From contig UQLY01000012.1 in NCBI GenBank assembly GCA_900542015.1, positions 32,498 to 96,497 of the forward strand: 64,000 bases of DNA, written 5' to 3'. Each line of letters begins with the position of its first letter. Position 1 is the stretch's first letter. Source of the stretch: an uncultured Lachnospiraceae bacterium (lineage in GTDB: Bacteria > Bacillota > Clostridia > Lachnospirales > Lachnospiraceae). The notes under the pieces were generated by a model. The model searched no databases. It was not told the origin of the DNA and worked only from the letters and a program-made list of their open reading frames with translations. Position numbers and translations under genes: made by a program. Of the stretch, positions 43,530 to 51,798 are shown piece after piece.

Positions 43530-44135
43530 ATGATGGAGAGAATAAAGAATATTTTAGAAGAAATGAAGCAGACAGATCCAAATTGGAAAGAGTATAAGGA
43601 AGTATCCGATATTAAAGAAAACGATACCCTGAGACTGTTAAATGAATTGGTGGAGGAAATCCGTCCGATGTTAAAGCTGAACAGAAAAAAGGAACTGGAG
43701 GAACTGCCGAAGTTTGCGGAAAACGAGGAATTGAGCAGGGATATTATCGGATTTTCCCAGTATACATTAAGGCATTATTATGCCTGGAGCATGGTAAGAG
43801 AACTGGAAAGCGGCAAAGAAGAATTAGTGCCCGTCCTGTTTCAGAATGTTATGGACCGGGCGATACTGAGGGTAGATCCGGACTTTTTTGAAACTTATGA
43901 AACCTATGGAGCGGAGGACCAGGACCAATTCATGGAAATGTTAAACAGCTTTGATACACTGGTAACCTATTACGTCCAGAAACATTTCATCAGAAAAGCG
44001 ATTATCAGAGATATTATGGAAGAGACGGAAATCAATGACGCAAATGCGGAAGTGTTTGCGGATCTTATTGAAAAAAATTACCGAAAGCTGCAGATCAATA
44101 TTATTTTAGATAAGCTGGAAGAGACGAATATTTAA
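43530..44135 (+). CDS. Helical acidic protein of the nitrilase operon
   Basis: The 201-residue protein is predicted to be wholly helical and acidic (NELVEEIRPMLKLNRKKELEELPKF; FDTLVTYYVQKHFIRKAIIRD). No family, membrane segment or signal peptide is recognised. The ATG at 43530 follows TAGGAG by seven bases; ATG 43524 is too close and ATG 43533 is equally possible. The stop codon lies inside the first TTAAG repeat of the vanR upstream region, so the two operons abut. Confidence 0.6.
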   Translation: MMERIKNILEEMKQTDPNWKEYKEVSDIKENDTLRLLNELVEEIRPMLKLNRKKELEELPKFAENEELSRDIIGFSQYTLRHYYAWSMVRELESGKEELVPVLFQNVMDRAILRVDPDFFETYETYGAEDQDQFMEMLNSFDTLVTYYVQKHFIRKAIIRDIMEETEINDANAEVFADLIEKNYRKLQINIILDKLEETNI

Positions 44136-44195
44136 GCAAATCTTAAGATATTTCCATATTTTTTTAAGACATGGCAAAGGGGTGTGTGATAGAAT
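44132..44195 (+). promoter_or_regulatory. TTAAG repeat array and promoter of vanRS
   Basis: TTAAG occurs at 44132, 44143 and 44164, spacings of 11 and 21 bases, so all on one face of the helix. TAGAAT at 44190-44195 is a plausible -10; no good -35 exists and the third repeat sits where it would be, the usual layout for an OmpR-family activator. The same spacing recurs in front of the van ligase gene, which suggests VanR binding; that is inference. Confidence 0.6.
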
Positions 44196-44277
44196 AAAAT
44201 CAAAAAAAGCAAAATGAAAATCAAAACAGGATAAACATTTTGAATGTCATCCGAATTTGCAGTCAGGAGACTTACTT

Positions 44278-44973
44278 ATGGGGACGAAAATACTGGTCGT
44301 AGACGATGAAGCGGCGATCGCTGATCTGATAGAGGTTTATTTAAAGAACGAAGATTATGAGGTATATAAATTTTATACCGGAAAAGAAGCGCTCGCGTGC
44401 GCGCTGAATGAAAAAATAGATCTTGCCGTGCTGGACGTGATGCTGCCTGATATGGACGGCTTTGAAATTTGCAGGCAGATCCGGAACAGTAAAAATTTCC
44501 CGATTATCATGCTGACGGCAAAGGAAGCGGAGATTGACAAGATCACCGGACTGACGCTGGGAGCGGACGATTACATGACGAAACCCTTTCAGCCCCTGGA
44601 GCTGATTGCAAGGGTAAAGGCGCAGCTTCGCAGAGCGACCAGATACAATGCGGTTAAGCAGGAGGACAGCGGAGAAATCCTGATCGGCGGCTTGATGATC
44701 GATAAAAACACCCGCAAGTGCAGCCTGAACGAAAAAGAAATCGCTCTGACGCCCACGGAATTTGATATACTCTGGGTGCTTTGCGAAAACAGAGGGCAGG
44801 TGGTCTCTTCGGACGATTTATTTTACCGTGTCTGGGGCAATAAATATTTTAGCAGCAGCAACAATACGATCATGGTACATATCAGACACTTGAGAGAAAA
44901 AATGAAGGATTCTGCGGAGAATCCCAAATATATTAAAACCGTGTGGGGAGTAGGATATACGATTGAAGGCTGA
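44278..44973 (+). CDS. vanR: VanR-like OmpR-family response regulator
   Basis: The 231-residue protein has a receiver domain with phosphoacceptor D53 (VLDVMLPDMDG), acidic D9-D10 and K102 (MTKPF), and a C-terminal winged-helix domain (LTPTEFDILWVLCENRGQVV, VHIRHLREKMKD, VWGVGYTIEG). Its place in front of a histidine kinase and a vanG-type set supports a VanR role. ATG after AGGAGA is chosen over an upstream TTG. It overlaps vanS by 11 bases. Confidence 0.88.
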   Translation: MGTKILVVDDEAAIADLIEVYLKNEDYEVYKFYTGKEALACALNEKIDLAVLDVMLPDMDGFEICRQIRNSKNFPIIMLTAKEAEIDKITGLTLGADDYMTKPFQPLELIARVKAQLRRATRYNAVKQEDSGEILIGGLMIDKNTRKCSLNEKEIALTPTEFDILWVLCENRGQVVSSDDLFYRVWGNKYFSSSNNTIMVHIRHLREKMKDSAENPKYIKTVWGVGYTIEG

Positions 44974-46117
44974 AAAAAGAAAAGACGTGCGCCCGGAGAG
45001 GCAGAAAAAAGAAAATTATACGCGGCTGAAGGGAAAGATTTTCCTGATTATGGGCGCAAGCATGGTTGCAACGGCGCTGATTTTATTTTTCCTGTACAGC
45101 TTTTTTCTCCATGGAAATATAGCCTATGCGGTAATCGGCTTTTTGCAGGGCGTTTTTAATTTGGATTATCTGGAAGCATTGAATATTTACAATTCCATTT
45201 TCCGGGGAAATTTTGGAATGTGGCTCTTTTTGGTAATGCTCCTTTTGTTTTTGGTGGTCAATTGGTTTATCCTGGTGACGATGGTAACGCGTTATTTCCG
45301 ATTGATCGACCAGGGGCTTTATGAAATGCTGTCGGAGGATAAGAAGGAAATTGAGCTGCCGGAAGAACTGCATTCCCTGGAAAGGAAAATGAATGCGGCA
45401 AAACGGAGCTTGGAACAGCGCAAAATGGAAGCGGAAATGGAAAACGTCCGCAAGAATGATCTGATCACCTATCTCGCCCATGATCTGAAGACGCCTCTCG
45501 CCTCGGTTGTCGGATATTTGAGCTTGCTGCATGAAGCGCCGGACATGCCCCCGCAGCAGAAGGCAAAATACGTAGGGATAGCGTTGGATAAGGCAAACCG
45601 TCTGGAGGAGCTGATCAATGAATTTTTTGAAATTACCCGGTTTAATATTCAGACGATCGTTCTGAATAAGAGGAGGATCAATCTTTCCTATATGCTCCAG
45701 CAGCTGACCGATGAGTTTTATCCGATTCTGGAGGAACAGGGAAAAAAAGCAGTAGTAGAATCCGAGGACGGCGTTGTTATCTATGCCGACGCGGACAAGA
45801 TCGCCAGAGTCTTTAATAATATTTTAAAAAATGCCATTGCCTATAGCGAACCAAATTCCACGATTAAGGTAAAGGTAACGGATTCCGAAGAAAAAACATG
45901 GATTCAGTTTATCAATCACGGAGAACCCATTCCCGAGCATAAGCTGAATGCTATTTTTGAAAAATTTTATCGTCTTGACAGCTCCAGGTCCAGCGCAACG
46001 GGTGGCGCAGGCTTGGGGCTTGCCATCGCTAAGGAAATTGTCACGGCACATAACGGAGAGTTGCTTGTGACCAGCAGTACGGAGCAGACGGTATTTACGG
46101 TGATTTTGCCGAAGTAA
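44963..46117 (+). CDS. vanS: VanS-like sensor histidine kinase
   Basis: The 384-residue kinase has two membrane segments (about 25-48 and 85-107) bounding a short, roughly 35-residue external loop, then HisKA with H173 in YLAHDLKTPLAS and an HATPase domain ending GGAGLGLAIAKEIVTAHNG. The small sensor loop is typical of VanS proteins that detect glycopeptides or altered cell wall precursors. A TTG start overlapping vanR is used; the next ATG falls inside the first membrane segment. A large hairpin follows the stop. Confidence 0.87.
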   Translation: MKAEKRKDVRPERQKKENYTRLKGKIFLIMGASMVATALILFFLYSFFLHGNIAYAVIGFLQGVFNLDYLEALNIYNSIFRGNFGMWLFLVMLLLFLVVNWFILVTMVTRYFRLIDQGLYEMLSEDKKEIELPEELHSLERKMNAAKRSLEQRKMEAEMENVRKNDLITYLAHDLKTPLASVVGYLSLLHEAPDMPPQQKAKYVGIALDKANRLEELINEFFEITRFNIQTIVLNKRRINLSYMLQQLTDEFYPILEEQGKKAVVESEDGVVIYADADKIARVFNNILKNAIAYSEPNSTIKVKVTDSEEKTWIQFINHGEPIPEHKLNAIFEKFYRLDSSRSSATGGAGLGLAIAKEIVTAHNGELLVTSSTEQTVFTVILPK

Positions 46118-46198
46118 TGCGGTACGGCGGTAACTACAGAAAATGGTTATCTCATCGTGGATGGGTGTAAAATAAAACTACCTTTATCATGAACTTGC

Positions 46199-46376
46199 AA
46201 AGGGGCTGTCGCATTTATAAATTTTGTATTGATCAAAGGAAACCTTTATAAAAACGCCGGTACTTAATCCGCGTATTTTGCGGATTTACGTACCGCTGCG
46301 TTTTTGTAGAGCGAAAGCGTGTTTCCGTGATCAATACAAAAATTTATAAATGCGGCAGCCCCTTTTTTCTGTATCT
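46199..46376. repeat. Long structured inverted repeat, copy 1
   Basis: Outer arms of about 37 bases (46199-46235 and 46328-46376) are near-perfect inverted copies, from AAAGGGGCTG to TTGATCA. Inside are nested stems AAAAACGC/GCGTTTTT, CGGTAC/GTACCG and AATCCGC/GCGGATT, plus GGAAAC/GTTTCC. The right arm ends in CAGCCCCTTTTTT, so it also serves as terminator for vanRS. The inner 97 bases recur at 62271-62384. It occupies most of the 388-base gap between vanS and the ligase. It resembles a MITE-like or structured dispersed repeat. Confidence 0.85.
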
Positions 46377-46407
46377 ATTATATTTCCATCCAAAAAATAA
46401 GCAATTC

Positions 46408-46461
46408 TTAATTTTTGTTTAAGCCTTTTTGAAAAACATTAAGGTTTCATTCTGCTATGCT
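46408..46461 (+). promoter_or_regulatory. TTAAG repeat array and promoter of the van ligase operon
   Basis: TTAAT at 46408 and TTAAG at 46419 and 46439 are spaced by 11 and 20 bases, nearly the same pattern as in front of vanR. TATGCT (46456-46461) is a possible -10 without a good -35, as expected for an activated promoter. The distance to the -10 differs from that at vanR by about one helical turn. Confidence 0.55.
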
Positions 46462-46505
46462 GGGACAAAAGCGGAGGTAAAAGTCTGCGGCAAAGGAGAA
46501 GGAAC

Positions 46506-47570
46506 ATGAGAGAAGACAAAAGGAAAGAAGAAAAAAGGACGGTTCTGGTAGTATTCGGAGGGTGTTCTACGGAATATGACGTCTCTTTGCAATCGGCGTC
46601 GGCGGTAATCCGCGCCATTGACGGGACGAAGTATCGGGTACTGACCATGGGCATTACCAGAAAGGGAGAATGGTATTTATACGAAGGGGAGACCGAGGGC
46701 ATCGAAAACAATACCTGGCAGACGGGAAAGGCTGTCCCCGCATGGCTGACGCCGGACCGGGAGATTCATGGGATTGCGGTAAAGAGGCAGAAGGGAATGG
46801 AGTTTTGCAGTGTGGACGTTGTGTTTCCCGTGCTCCATGGCAAAAACGGAGAGGACGGCACCTTGCAGGGGCTTTGCGAGCTTGCCGGGATTGACTGCGT
46901 AGGACCTGATATGCTCGGCTCGGCGATTTGTATGAATAAAGAGCTGGCGCATCATCTGGTGGAGGACGCAGGCATACGGGTGCCGAAAGCCGTTGTACTG
47001 CAAAAGGACGAGACGAAGGATCAGATAGCGGGGAAACTTGCCGGACTGAAATATCCCGTGTTTGTAAAGCCTGTCAGGGCAGGGTCTTCTTTCGGCATAT
47101 CAAAAGTGAACAGCTCCGTTTTTCTGGAGGACGCCATACGGCTTGCTTTTGAACATGACAGGGAAGTCATTATCGAAGAAAATATCGACGGATTTGAAGT
47201 GGGATGCGCGATTATGGGAAACAGGGAGCTGATCGTGGGAAGAGTGGATGAAATCGAGCTGGCGGACGGCTTTTTCGATTATACCGAAAAATATACGCTC
47301 AAGACCTCTCAGATCCATATGCCCGCGCGGATTTCGCAGGAAACGGAGGAACGGATCAAATGGACAGGCATGAAAATTTACCGCGTGCTCGGTTTGAAGG
47401 ACTATTCCAGAGTGGACATGTTTTTGACGCCGGACGGAGAGATCGTGTTTAACGAGATCAATACCATTCCGGGCTTTACGTCGCATTCCAGATTTCCGTC
47501 CATGATGAAAGGGATCGGATACGGCTTTGAGCAGATTGTGGATCATTTAATCAGGCTGGCGATGAAGTAA
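46506..47570 (+). CDS. vanG: VanG-type D-alanine--D-serine ligase
   Basis: The 354-residue ATP-grasp ligase has FGGCSTEYDVSLQSASAV at the N-terminus (family EHxVS replaced by EYDVS, as in VanC/E/G-type ligases), PVFVKPVRAGSSFGISKV in the ATP site, omega-loop segment FFDYTEKYTLKTSQIHMPAR, and metal ligands in VFNEINTIPGF. The loop sequence and the company of vanXY and vanT support D-Ala-D-Ser rather than D-Ala-D-Ala synthesis. Such precursors lower vancomycin affinity. Substrate choice is inferred, not shown. Confidence 0.88.
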   Translation: MREDKRKEEKRTVLVVFGGCSTEYDVSLQSASAVIRAIDGTKYRVLTMGITRKGEWYLYEGETEGIENNTWQTGKAVPAWLTPDREIHGIAVKRQKGMEFCSVDVVFPVLHGKNGEDGTLQGLCELAGIDCVGPDMLGSAICMNKELAHHLVEDAGIRVPKAVVLQKDETKDQIAGKLAGLKYPVFVKPVRAGSSFGISKVNSSVFLEDAIRLAFEHDREVIIEENIDGFEVGCAIMGNRELIVGRVDEIELADGFFDYTEKYTLKTSQIHMPARISQETEERIKWTGMKIYRVLGLKDYSRVDMFLTPDGEIVFNEINTIPGFTSHSRFPSMMKGIGYGFEQIVDHLIRLAMK

Positions 47571-47587
47571 ACGAGGAGAAGAATAGG

Positions 47588-48154
47588 ATGAAAGATTATG
47601 AAACAAAGGAAGCGATCCCTGTTTTGGTAAATGCAGACCACCCCTATCAGGACAAAAAAGATAAAAAACTTGTAACGTATCCGGGAACGGATATCTTGCT
47701 GGAGGAGGAGACGGCGAAGATGCTGTATGCGCTGCTTCGCACTCTGCCCAGGGGAGAAATCGTGCTGGTCAGCGGGTACAGGTCTTTTGAGGAACAGGAA
47801 CAAATCTGGAAGGATTCCGTAGCGGAGAACGGCTTGGAGTTTACAAAAAAATATGTGGCAAAGCCCGGCTGCAGCGAGCATCAGACGGGGCTTGCCGTGG
47901 ATCTGGGACTAAATGCGGAAAATATTGACTTTATACGCCCGGCGTTTCCCTATGAGGGCGTGTGTCAGACGTTTCGCAAGCGCGCTGCGGCATATGGGTT
48001 TATCGAACGGTATCAAAAGGATAAGGAAGCCGTTACAAAGATTGCGGCGGAGCAATGGCATTTCCGTTATGTGGGAGCCTCCCATGCGCGGGCGATCTGC
48101 GAAAAACATATGGCGCTGGAAGAATATATTGACTGGCTGGGCGGCTTGGCTTGA
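47588..48154 (+). CDS. vanXY: VanXY-like D,D-dipeptidase/carboxypeptidase
   Basis: The 188-residue M15 peptidase has the zinc motif SEHQTGLAVD at residues 96-105 (H98, D105), catalytic E155 and zinc ligand H158 in EQWHFRYVG. It lacks a signal peptide or membrane anchor, unlike VanY, which agrees with cytoplasmic VanXY enzymes that remove D-Ala-D-Ala dipeptide and terminal D-Ala from precursors. It follows the ligase by 17 bases and precedes vanT. Confidence 0.85.
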   Translation: MKDYETKEAIPVLVNADHPYQDKKDKKLVTYPGTDILLEEETAKMLYALLRTLPRGEIVLVSGYRSFEEQEQIWKDSVAENGLEFTKKYVAKPGCSEHQTGLAVDLGLNAENIDFIRPAFPYEGVCQTFRKRAAAYGFIERYQKDKEAVTKIAAEQWHFRYVGASHARAICEKHMALEEYIDWLGGLA

Positions 48155-48208
48155 AACGGCGCAAAGATCCTATGGGATTAGGAAGGAAAGAAAAGGGAGG
48201 AAACGATT

Positions 48209-50551
48209 ATGTCTGACAGCAGATCCGGCAGCAGAAATACTGCCATTGATACCATGAGGCTGATTGCGGCTTTTTTGGTGGTGGCAATCCATGTATCGCC
48301 GTTTCAGAGCATCAACGGTACGGCGGATTTTATAGCGACCCGCGTAGTTGCGAGAATTGCCGTTCCGTATTTCTTTATGGTATCCGGTTGTTTTGTGCTG
48401 GCGGGGTATGGGAAAAACAGCAAAAAGAGCGGCGAAAGGGACAGGGGAAAAAACGGCGGCAGAGTAGGACGGTTTTTTAAAAAGACGGCGCTTTTGTATC
48501 TTGTGGCGACCCTGCTCTATCTGCCTGTCAATCTATATGCAGGAAATTTCAAAGGGGTTACAGTGGGACGGGGAATGAAGTACCTGCTGTTTGACGGAAC
48601 GTTTTATCACCTCTGGTATCTTCCTGCCGTACTGACCGGCATGGCGCTTTGTCTTGCCCTTCTTTCCGCGTTTGGAGAGAAAGCCGCGTTTGGGATCAGC
48701 CTGTGTCTTTATGGGATCGGTCTGCTTGGGGACAGCTATTACGGACTGATTTGCCGGATACCGTTTATGGAAACGTTTTATGAGAAACTGTTTACGATTT
48801 CTTCCTATACAAGAAACGGAATCTTTTTCGCGCCCGTCTTTTTGATGCTGGGGTATTTTACGGCAAAAAGGCTGAACCAAAAAAGCGGAGAAGCTGCAGG
48901 AGAAAAACAGGAACGGATCAGAATGGGGTGTTTCTCGTGTCTTTTTTTGCTTCTGATGACGGCGGAAGGACTTATACTACACAAATTAGATGTACAGAAA
49001 CATGACAGTATGTATGTTTTTCTGATTCCGCTCATGTATTGCTTCTTCCGGTTTATTTGCGCCCTCCCTTTTGGCGGGAAACGGAACAAAACGGACGGAA
49101 GCGGAGAGCATACAGGTGGAGCGCATACAGGCAAAGCGCGTACCGGCGATATGGCGATGATCATTTACATCATCCATCCTCTTGTACTGGTTGTGCTAAG
49201 AGGCGTGTCAAAGCCTTTAGGACTATATGCGGTCTGTGTGGAAAACACGCTGATCTGTTATCTTTTGGTATCCGCAGCCAGCGCGGCGGCAGCATGGCTT
49301 TTGGTACAAATCCTGCAAAAAATCGCCTGGCGTAAAATGCAGAGCGCCGGAACAGGAAAAGCGCTGCCGATATCTGCGGCAGATTCCGGCAACGCCGGAA
49401 CAGGAAATGAACGGCAGGATTTGCAGACGGACCGGGCGTGGATCGAAATCAGTCCGGAAAATCTCAGGCATAATGTGGAGGAGATCAGAAACCTGCTGCC
49501 AAAGGGATGCAGACTGATGGCGGTTGTCAAGGCGAACGCCTACGGGCACGGCGATGCGGCGATTGCAAAGCTTTTAAATGAAATGGGGGTAAAGAGCTTT
49601 GCGGTAGCTGCACTGGAGGAAGGCGTGCACTTGAGAAAGGAAGGAATCAAAGGGAAAATACTGATTCTTGGCTATACTGATCCAAAGAATGCAGGATATC
49701 TTGCAAAATACCGTCTGGTACAGACCGTTGTGGATGAAAATTATGCAAAAAGGCTCAACGAACAGGGCGTACCGGTCAGAGTGCATATCAAAGTCGATAC
49801 CGGAATGCACCGCCTGGGCGAGGATTCCAAAGATCAAAAGAAGATTATGAAGATTTTCGAGTATCAAAATCTGCAGGTGGAAGGCGTTTTTTCCCATTTG
49901 TGCGTTTCCGACAGCGGGGAAGAGTCGGCTGTCCTCTATACGCAAAGGCAGATTGAAAATTTTGACGCCGTGCTGGAGGAGATAAGGCGGATCGGCTATG
50001 CGGGGGTAAAGGCTCATTTGCAAAGCAGCTACGGCATGGTCAATTATCCGAAGCTGCAATACGATTATGTGCGGGTCGGCATTATGATGTACGGATGTCT
50101 CAGCAGTCCCCAAGATTATGTGAAGGAACTGCCGGATCTGAAGCCGGTACTGACCTTAAAGGCGCGGGTCGCTCTGGTCAGAAAACTGAAAAAGGGCGAC
50201 CGCGTGGGTTACGGATGTACCTTTGAAGCGCCCTGTGATATGGTGGCGGCGGCGGTAACCATCGGCTATGGAGACGGATATCCGAGAAGCCTGTCCTGTG
50301 GAAAAGGGTATGTATTGGTCAGGGGAAAAAAGGCACCGGTCATCGGCAGGATCTGTATGGATCAGCTAACCGTGGACATAACGGGGATAGAGGGCGTATG
50401 CCCGGGCGACGAGGTTACCCTGATCGGAAAGGACGGGGAGGCGTGCATCCGTGCAGAAGAAGTCGCTGCGGCGGCGGGAACGATTACCAATGAATTGCTC
50501 TGCCGCTTGGGAAGCCGGTTGGGACATATTTTTCATTTTGTCATTGAATAA
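48209..50551 (+). CDS. vanT: VanT-like membrane-bound serine/alanine racemase
   Basis: The 780-residue protein fuses an N-terminal acyltransferase-3-type membrane domain (about ten segments, residues 1-385, starting RNTAIDTMRLIAAFLVVAIH) to a PLP-dependent alanine racemase domain (about 408-780). The PLP lysine is K441 in VVKANAYGHGD, with SSYGMVNYPKL and VGYGCTFEAP further on. VanT enzymes supply D-Ser for the VanG/VanC-type ligase; the membrane part may take up L-Ser. It completes the cluster. A loop with HTGGAHTGKARTG repeats is unusual. Confidence 0.9.
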   Translation: MSDSRSGSRNTAIDTMRLIAAFLVVAIHVSPFQSINGTADFIATRVVARIAVPYFFMVSGCFVLAGYGKNSKKSGERDRGKNGGRVGRFFKKTALLYLVATLLYLPVNLYAGNFKGVTVGRGMKYLLFDGTFYHLWYLPAVLTGMALCLALLSAFGEKAAFGISLCLYGIGLLGDSYYGLICRIPFMETFYEKLFTISSYTRNGIFFAPVFLMLGYFTAKRLNQKSGEAAGEKQERIRMGCFSCLFLLLMTAEGLILHKLDVQKHDSMYVFLIPLMYCFFRFICALPFGGKRNKTDGSGEHTGGAHTGKARTGDMAMIIYIIHPLVLVVLRGVSKPLGLYAVCVENTLICYLLVSAASAAAAWLLVQILQKIAWRKMQSAGTGKALPISAADSGNAGTGNERQDLQTDRAWIEISPENLRHNVEEIRNLLPKGCRLMAVVKANAYGHGDAAIAKLLNEMGVKSFAVAALEEGVHLRKEGIKGKILILGYTDPKNAGYLAKYRLVQTVVDENYAKRLNEQGVPVRVHIKVDTGMHRLGEDSKDQKKIMKIFEYQNLQVEGVFSHLCVSDSGEESAVLYTQRQIENFDAVLEEIRRIGYAGVKAHLQSSYGMVNYPKLQYDYVRVGIMMYGCLSSPQDYVKELPDLKPVLTLKARVALVRKLKKGDRVGYGCTFEAPCDMVAAAVTIGYGDGYPRSLSCGKGYVLVRGKKAPVIGRICMDQLTVDITGIEGVCPGDEVTLIGKDGEACIRAEEVAAAAGTITNELLCRLGSRLGHIFHFVIE

Positions 50552-50624
50552 TATTGCAAAGGAAGCTAAAATAAAGCTATCAAACGATCGTAAACCGTTG
50601 GGGTAACGGGATAAGCGGCAAAGG

Positions 50625-51182
50625 ATGAATGCAGAAGGCAAGATGGAAGTAGTGATTGAGGAAAACGGACAGGATAAAACCGGCGCAACTGAATATATGA
50701 CGGTGGAAGAAGTGCTGGCGCGGTATTCCAACATGGTTTACAGGCTTGCTTATGCCAGGACCATGAATAAATGCGACGCGGAAGATATCACCCAGGAAGT
50801 ATTTATCAAATATATGAAGCATCAGCAGGAACTGACCGAAGAGGAATACCGCAAGGCATGGCTGATCAGAGTGACGATCAACGCTTCCAAATCCCTGCTG
50901 ACCTCCGCATGGAACCGGAAACGGGTGTCTATGGAGGAAGTCGAAGGCGTGCTGGAAGGAAAATCGGGACTGGAGCGGGATTTTGACAACAGCCTGCTGC
51001 AGGAAATCCGCAAGCTGCCGGAAAAATACAGGGTTATCGTACACCTGTTTTATTTTGAAGAGTTATCCGTCAAAGAAATCAGCGCCGCGGCGGGTATGAA
51101 GGAATCGACGGTAAAGTCCCACCTGCACAGGGCAAGGGAAATTTTGAGGAAAAACTTAAAGGAGGAAGATTTCAATGTTTAA
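50625..51182 (+). CDS. ECF-type RNA polymerase sigma factor
   Basis: The 185-residue protein has sigma region 2 (YSNMVYRLAYARTMNKCDAEDITQEVF, residues 29-60) and region 4 (LPEKYRVIVHLFYFEELSVKEISAAAGM and STVKSHLHRAREIL, residues 130-175). It is typical of extracytoplasmic function sigma factors. The downstream gene overlaps by eight bases and encodes a single-pass membrane protein, the expected anti-sigma factor. An alternative ATG six codons in has a slightly better placed AGAAGG. Confidence 0.9.
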   Translation: MNAEGKMEVVIEENGQDKTGATEYMTVEEVLARYSNMVYRLAYARTMNKCDAEDITQEVFIKYMKHQQELTEEEYRKAWLIRVTINASKSLLTSAWNRKRVSMEEVEGVLEGKSGLERDFDNSLLQEIRKLPEKYRVIVHLFYFEELSVKEISAAAGMKESTVKSHLHRAREILRKNLKEEDFNV

Positions 51183-51798
51183 AGAAGCGTATTGCAGACA
51201 AATGGAACAGATCACGCCGGATTCCTCCTTTTTACAACAGCTCTCGGACCGGATGGAGCAGGAGAACAAAAAGCAGAAGGCAAATAAGCGGAAAATACGG
51301 CTTCGCTATGTATCGGGCGCTGCGGCAGCGGCGGTGCTCGCTCTGGGGATCGGACTGTTTTGGAGCATAGGCAGATCTGCGTCGCAGCAAAATGATCAAC
51401 TGATCAGACAAAATGCAGGCGGCATGGCAGAACAGGAAAGCGGAGAACAAGTCTTTGGAGGAACCGCCTGGTACGGAGCGGAAACAGACCCTGAAAAGAT
51501 TTACGGCGTTCTGACAAAAAAGCTGGAAAGCGGACAGGGCGTGGCGCTTACCGCTTCAGGGCAGGCGGATTTTGCCAATGCGTCCGGGTTATCCGAAGCG
51601 GAAAAAGAGAGCGTGACAGCGCTGTTAGAACAGGGGCAGTATGTGGGCAGTTATGAAGCGCAAAGCGACCTGTTGACGGGAGAGCCGGTTTATTATCTGG
51701 CGGAATTTGCGGACGGTGTTGCCGTCAAGTTTGCCGTATACGAAGGACAATATTTTTATTGCTCCGAAATCGACGGCGTTTTCCGGCTGGGACAATGA
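51175..51798 (+). CDS. Putative anti-sigma factor, single-pass membrane protein
   Basis: The 207-residue protein has a cytoplasmic N-terminal part of about 45 residues (ITPDSSFLQQLSDRMEQENKKQK), one membrane segment (about residues 45-66) and an external domain rich in acidic residues. The position, overlap with the sigma gene and topology fit an anti-sigma factor, but no standard zinc anti-sigma HxxxCxxC motif is present. The stop overlaps the next start by four bases (ATGA). Confidence 0.65.
   Translation: MFKEAYCRQMEQITPDSSFLQQLSDRMEQENKKQKANKRKIRLRYVSGAAAAAVLALGIGLFWSIGRSASQQNDQLIRQNAGGMAEQESGEQVFGGTAWYGAETDPEKIYGVLTKKLESGQGVALTASGQADFANASGLSEAEKESVTALLEQGQYVGSYEAQSDLLTGEPVYYLAEFADGVAVKFAVYEGQYFYCSEIDGVFRLGQ

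Noticed and set aside
46236..46327. Insertion sequence or transposon remnant between vanS and vanG
   Set aside because: The element encodes no protein and no target duplication is evident; the nested stems fit a structured repeat better.
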